Shown: piece after piece, positions 6,099-9,120 of the stretch
Layout of the letters: each line of letters starts with the position of its first letter
How positions within the stretch are numbered: position 1 is the first letter of the stretch
Assembly (NCBI GenBank): GCA_002403785.1
Contig: DHIM01000130.1
Location: forward strand, 318-9,437
Reading direction: 5' to 3'
Source of the DNA: Clostridium sp. UBA4746
GTDB taxonomy: Bacteria; Bacillota; Clostridia; Clostridiales; Clostridiaceae
DNA length: 9,120 nt
Position numbers and translations under genes: made by a program
The notes under the pieces: generated by a model
Database searches by the model: none
Seen by the model: only the letters and a program-made list of their open reading frames with translations
Told to the model about the DNA's origin: nothing

Positions 6099-6905
6099 AT
6101 GAAAATAGGAAACCAGGATTTTGAAATAGGTAAAAGGACTTACATAATGGGAATTTTAAATGTTACTCCTGATTCGTTTTCTGATGGGGGAAGATTTAAT
6201 GATACTGCTTCAGCAATAAACCATGCAAAGATAATGGTTGAGCAAGGGGCTGATATTATTGATATTGGTGGAGAATCTACAAGGCCAGGGCACTCAATTG
6301 TTAGTGAAGAAGAAGAAATTAAGAGAGTAATTCCTATTATAATGGCTTTAAAGAAGGAATTGAATGTCCCTATTTCTGTGGATACATATACAGGGAGAGT
6401 TGCAGAACTCGCGGTGAAGGCAGGAGCAGACATGATTAATGATATATGGGGGTTTAAGAAGGATCCATATATTGCGCTTGTTGCAGCTAAGTATAATGTA
6501 CCTTGCTGCTTAATGCATAACAGAGATAATAGAAATTACAAAGATCTAATGGTAGATGTAGTAAAAGATTTAGAAGAAAGTATAACAATTGCACTAAACG
6601 CAGGAGTTAAAAAAGAAAATATTATAATAGATCCAGGCATTGGTTTTGCCAAGAGCTATGAGGATAATTTAAAAACTATGAATAATCTAGAAAAGCTAAA
6701 TAGTTTAGGTTATCCGGTACTCTTAGGAACCTCAAGAAAATCTATGTTAGGAATTGCTCAAGGGTTACCTACTAGTGAAAGGCTTGAGGGGACACTGGCA
6801 ACTACAGCTATAGGAATAATGAAGGGTTGTGAATTTATAAGGGTGCATGATATAAAAGAGAATAAAAGAGTTTGCGCTATAACAGATGCTATATGTAGAA
6901 GATAA
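6099..6905 (+). CDS. folP: dihydropteroate synthase
   Basis: This 268-residue TIM-barrel enzyme condenses hydroxymethyl-dihydropterin pyrophosphate with p-aminobenzoate to form dihydropteroate; it is the sulfonamide target. All signature loops are present: MGILNVTPDSFSDGG (17-31), GGESTRPG (57-64), SVDTYT (93-98, Asp95), NDIWG (114-118), the pterin-site DPGIGFAK (178-185), LLGTSRKSMLG (208-218) and IRVHD (247-251). Loop 1 and loop 2 look ordinary, with no obvious insertion of the kind linked to sulfonamide resistance. Length is normal. AGGAGG at 6087-6092 lies 6 bases before ATG. It follows the HD gene by 57 bases and precedes folBK by 33, consistent with co-transcription. Confidence 0.97.
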   Translation: MKIGNQDFEIGKRTYIMGILNVTPDSFSDGGRFNDTASAINHAKIMVEQGADIIDIGGESTRPGHSIVSEEEEIKRVIPIIMALKKELNVPISVDTYTGRVAELAVKAGADMINDIWGFKKDPYIALVAAKYNVPCCLMHNRDNRNYKDLMVDVVKDLEESITIALNAGVKKENIIIDPGIGFAKSYEDNLKTMNNLEKLNSLGYPVLLGTSRKSMLGIAQGLPTSERLEGTLATTAIGIMKGCEFIRVHDIKENKRVCAITDAICRR

Positions 6906-6938
6906 ATAAACACTCTTATTTATAAAGGAGATAATACT

Positions 6939-7754
6939 ATGGATAAAATGTATATTAAAGACTTGGAAATTTATGCCAACCACGGTGTTTTTCAAGAGGA
7001 AAAAACATTAGGACAACGATTCTTAATTTCGTTGGAACTATTCATTAATTTAAGAGAGGCAGGCACCACTGATGACATAACAAAGACTGTTCATTATGGT
7101 GAGCTTTGCAACCTGGTGGAGAAAGAATTTAAGAAGGAAAGTTATGATTTATTAGAGAAAGCAACAGAAAAATTAGCTGAAGTTATACTATTAAAATATG
7201 ATTTAGTTGAAAGAGTAAAGGTAACAATTAAAAAACCTTGGGCCCCTATAGGAAAATCACTTCGATATGCAGCGGTGGAAATTGATAGATGTTGGCATAC
7301 TTCGTATATTGGTATAGGTGGAAATATGGGTGATAAAGAAAAAAATGTAGTAATGGCCTTAGAGCTCATAAGTAAATCTCATCATACAATGATAACTAAA
7401 AAATCAAAACTCTATGAAACTAAGCCTGTAGGGTATTTAAAGCAAGAGGACTTCTTAAATTGTGCTATTGAAGTAAAAACGCTTTTAACTCCATTAGAAC
7501 TTGTAAGATTCATGTTATCTATAGAAAAAGAATTAAAACGTGAGAGAGTTATAAGATGGGGTCCTAGAACAGTAGATTTAGATGTGTTATTGTACGATAA
7601 TATAATTAGTTCAATAGACGAAATAATATTACCTCATCCAAGAATGCAGGAGAGAATGTTTGTATTAGAGCCACTGTGTGATATAGCACCTTATGCTATA
7701 CATCCGATTTTAAATAAAACTATAAGTCAAATGAAAAAGGAAATAGAAGCATAA
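6939..7754 (+). CDS. folBK: bifunctional dihydroneopterin aldolase / HPPK (FolB-FolK fusion)
   Basis: This 271-residue two-domain enzyme supplies the pterin substrate of FolP. Residues 1-118 are dihydroneopterin aldolase: YANHGVFQEEK at 12-22, VHYGEL at 51-56 (Tyr53), and TIKKPWAPI at 96-104, whose lysine pair includes the catalytic one. Residues 120-271 are hydroxymethyl-dihydropterin pyrophosphokinase: YIGIGGNMGDK at 123-133, DFLNCAIEV at 171-179, and WGPRTVDLDVLLYD at 207-220, with Asp213 and Asp215 as the magnesium ligands, then LPHPRMQERMFVL at 231-243. The linker is nearly absent, and both domains look complete and active. Such fusions are common in clostridia and streptococci. AAGGAG at 6925-6930 lies 8 bases before ATG. 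It is the last gene of the operon; its final codons form the left arm of the terminator. Confidence 0.96.
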   Translation: MDKMYIKDLEIYANHGVFQEEKTLGQRFLISLELFINLREAGTTDDITKTVHYGELCNLVEKEFKKESYDLLEKATEKLAEVILLKYDLVERVKVTIKKPWAPIGKSLRYAAVEIDRCWHTSYIGIGGNMGDKEKNVVMALELISKSHHTMITKKSKLYETKPVGYLKQEDFLNCAIEVKTLLTPLELVRFMLSIEKELKRERVIRWGPRTVDLDVLLYDNIISSIDEIILPHPRMQERMFVLEPLCDIAPYAIHPILNKTISQMKKEIEA

Positions 7755-7776
7755 TATGCTTTTATTTCCTCTTTTT
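7739..7776. terminator. bidirectional terminator of the folate operon
   Basis: The arms 7739-7752 and 7756-7769 pair over 14 positions with one G-U wobble and a three-base loop. TCTTTTT (7770-7776) follows, and five A's (7734-7738) precede, so it can also end transcription of the minus-strand gene. The left arm includes the last folBK codons and the start of its stop codon. Confidence 0.9.
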
Positions 7777-7794
7777 ATATTCTTCAAAACTTAG

Positions 7795-9039
7795 TTACAT
7801 GAATTCACTAAGAAGTTTGTACGTTAAATTTAACTTTCCGAGTAGTGTTTTATTTAGGTCTAAGGTTTCAAGCTCAATGCCAGAAGGTAGAAGTCTGTTT
7901 TTACAACCCATAAAAGTACCACCAATAAAGGTTGCACTATAATGCCATCTTGAATTAATAGTAGCAAGTATAGGCAGTGTTCCAGAAGAAAGAGCTGGTG
8001 CAATATAGGGTCTATAGCCTGTAGAGCGAACTTTTAAGTTGGAAGTCTTTGTGCTATAGGTCAAAGCGTCTGAAAGCAGCTCATTGTAGTTTGCAATACT
8101 ATCTGCGATGACAAGACCATCCCCATGTGGTCCGAAAGCTCTACCCTCATCAATATAATGTTTTGTAGCATCTTGTTGCGAGGCATAATAACAAGCTCTG
8201 GCATGCATAACTCCTAAGCCATATCCTCTAATTTGTTCTGGGGCTAAGCCATAAAAATCCATGTTACCATCACTATCTTTATTACTTTCAATAAATGCTT
8301 TTTTGCAAAGTAAGTCAACTGGATCTGATACTACAGCAAATATACCTTTAAAGTTTTTTAAGCGTGCAAGTTTAGCATAGTATCCGATAATTTTAGCATT
8401 GCCTTTAAATTGTGAAAGTCTAACATCATTAGCCTCTTTTCCTAATTCAGGAACTCCAACAGATACGCAAAATACAAACATATCACAGTTAAAGATATCC
8501 TCTTCTTTTAAGGATATTATATCTATGGAGCTTTCCTTCATATCTGGTGAAAGGATTTGACCTAGTTCATAATTGTAACGTTTAATGCGATTTGAATCTT
8601 TATCATAAAGTCCTAAGCTATTAACATTTTCTACACCTAAAAGCTTTAAACCTGTAAGCAAAGTGCCACCAACATCACCTAGCCCTACAACATTTATTCC
8701 CCATTTAGTAGGTTCATTATAGGAGAGTACATCTTGCCAGTTAGGATACATAGTATTTAGTGATGTAACTCGATTATCGCCAATTGCAAGTTTTATCCAC
8801 TTGGGCAGAATTATATTGAGAGCTTTAGGATTTACAAGTAAATTTAAATTTTCTTCTTTTAAAAAGAGAAAATTCTCATGGGAAACAGAAAAACTTCTAC
8901 GCGAATATTCTGGAGTAAGTTTATTAAGAGCATAGATCCTTCCCTTATATTTTTCTGCTTCATGCTCAGGTATTGCGATTAGCTCATGATATTCTTCCTT
9001 TGATATTAATAATTTGTTATTTAATGTATAGTAAAACAT
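7795..9039 (-). CDS. NAD-binding lactate/malate-dehydrogenase-like protein
   Basis: The protein has 414 residues. Residues 1-112 form an N-terminal region I do not recognise. From about 113 to the end it resembles the LDH/MDH superfamily: the Rossmann motif GLGDVGG at 119-125, Asp146 in GLYDKD at the usual NAD-ribose position, FCVSVGVPELG at 190-200, VVSDPVD at 236-242, GYGLGVMHAR at 272-281 and FGPHGDG at 302-308. His305 matches the catalytic histidine and Arg281 the substrate arginine, but the usual NPVD has become DPVD, the aspartate of the family LDSAR motif is replaced by methionine (Met278), and the mobile-loop arginine after GVP is not evident. The fold is therefore clear, but substrate and even activity are open. 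There is no signal peptide. AAAGAGG (9055-9049) lies 9 bases before the start. The gene converges on the folate operon, with a shared terminator and apparently separate control. Confidence 0.72.
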   Translation of the reverse strand: MFYYTLNNKLLISKEEYHELIAIPEHEAEKYKGRIYALNKLTPEYSRRSFSVSHENFLFLKEENLNLLVNPKALNIILPKWIKLAIGDNRVTSLNTMYPNWQDVLSYNEPTKWGINVVGLGDVGGTLLTGLKLLGVENVNSLGLYDKDSNRIKRYNYELGQILSPDMKESSIDIISLKEEDIFNCDMFVFCVSVGVPELGKEANDVRLSQFKGNAKIIGYYAKLARLKNFKGIFAVVSDPVDLLCKKAFIESNKDSDGNMDFYGLAPEQIRGYGLGVMHARACYYASQQDATKHYIDEGRAFGPHGDGLVIADSIANYNELLSDALTYSTKTSNLKVRSTGYRPYIAPALSSGTLPILATINSRWHYSATFIGGTFMGCKNRLLPSGIELETLDLNKTLLGKLNLTYKLLSEFM

Positions 9040-9087
9040 TATAAGTTACCTCTTTCTATTTATTTTATTTGAACTTATCTTTTTTAT

Positions 9088-9093
9088 ATTATA
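9088..9093 (-). promoter_or_regulatory. possible -10 box for the LDH-like gene
   Basis: A perfect minus-strand TATAAT lies about 50 bases before the start codon in very AT-rich sequence. No convincing -35 is seen 16-18 bases upstream, and the window ends soon after, so the call is tentative. Confidence 0.3.
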
Positions 9094-9120
9094 TTTTGTG
9101 ATTATGTAATATTTTTAAAC

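Noticed and set aside
6903..6922. Hairpin between folP and folBK (TAAATAA with TTATTTA)
   Set aside because: The stem has only A-T pairs and no U-tail, so it is too weak to act as a terminator and is likely chance.

Overview
The window is AT-rich (roughly 30% GC by eye), with strong AGGAGG-type ribosome binding sites, tightly packed genes and short U-tailed terminators. Together with the protein repertoire this points to a low-GC Firmicute, most likely a Clostridium or close relative. It appears chromosomal and housekeeping in nature. I saw no transposase, phage gene, tRNA, rRNA, CRISPR array or resistance gene.

Layout: (1) 110-1516, plus strand: an M18 metallo-aminopeptidase. (2) 1517-1674: a convergent gap holding a long imperfect hairpin and a compact bidirectional terminator. 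(3) 1675-2508, minus strand: a PHP-domain phosphoesterase of the TrpH/YciV (RNase AM) type. (4) 2509-2728: a divergent control region with a good promoter for the PHP gene, an extended -10 promoter for the next operon, and several inverted and direct repeats. (5) 2729-7754, plus strand: a six-gene folate operon, pabA-pabB-pabC-HD protein-folP-folB/folK fusion, closed by a strong terminator at 7739-7776. (6) 7795-9039, minus strand: an NAD-binding, lactate/malate-dehydrogenase-like protein with a long N-terminal extension and an altered active site.

The folate operon works as follows. PabA (glutaminase) and PabB turn chorismate into aminodeoxychorismate, and PabC removes pyruvate to give p-aminobenzoate. 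On the pterin side, FolB (aldolase) and FolK (pyrophosphokinase) are fused in one chain and make hydroxymethyl-dihydropterin pyrophosphate. FolP joins the two halves into dihydropteroate. GTP cyclohydrolase (folE), a NUDIX dihydroneopterin-triphosphate hydrolase, folC and dihydrofolate reductase are not in the window. An HD-domain metal hydrolase of unassigned function sits exactly between the pABA and pterin genes.

The most interesting items are: the HD protein as a candidate for the missing dihydroneopterin-triphosphate dephosphorylation step; an unusually G-rich, repeat-bearing spacer before pabC that could encode a 10-codon leader overlapping the pabC start; the LDH-like protein with substitutions at family catalytic positions; and the repeat-rich control region in front of pabA. 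No clearly new multi-gene system is visible.
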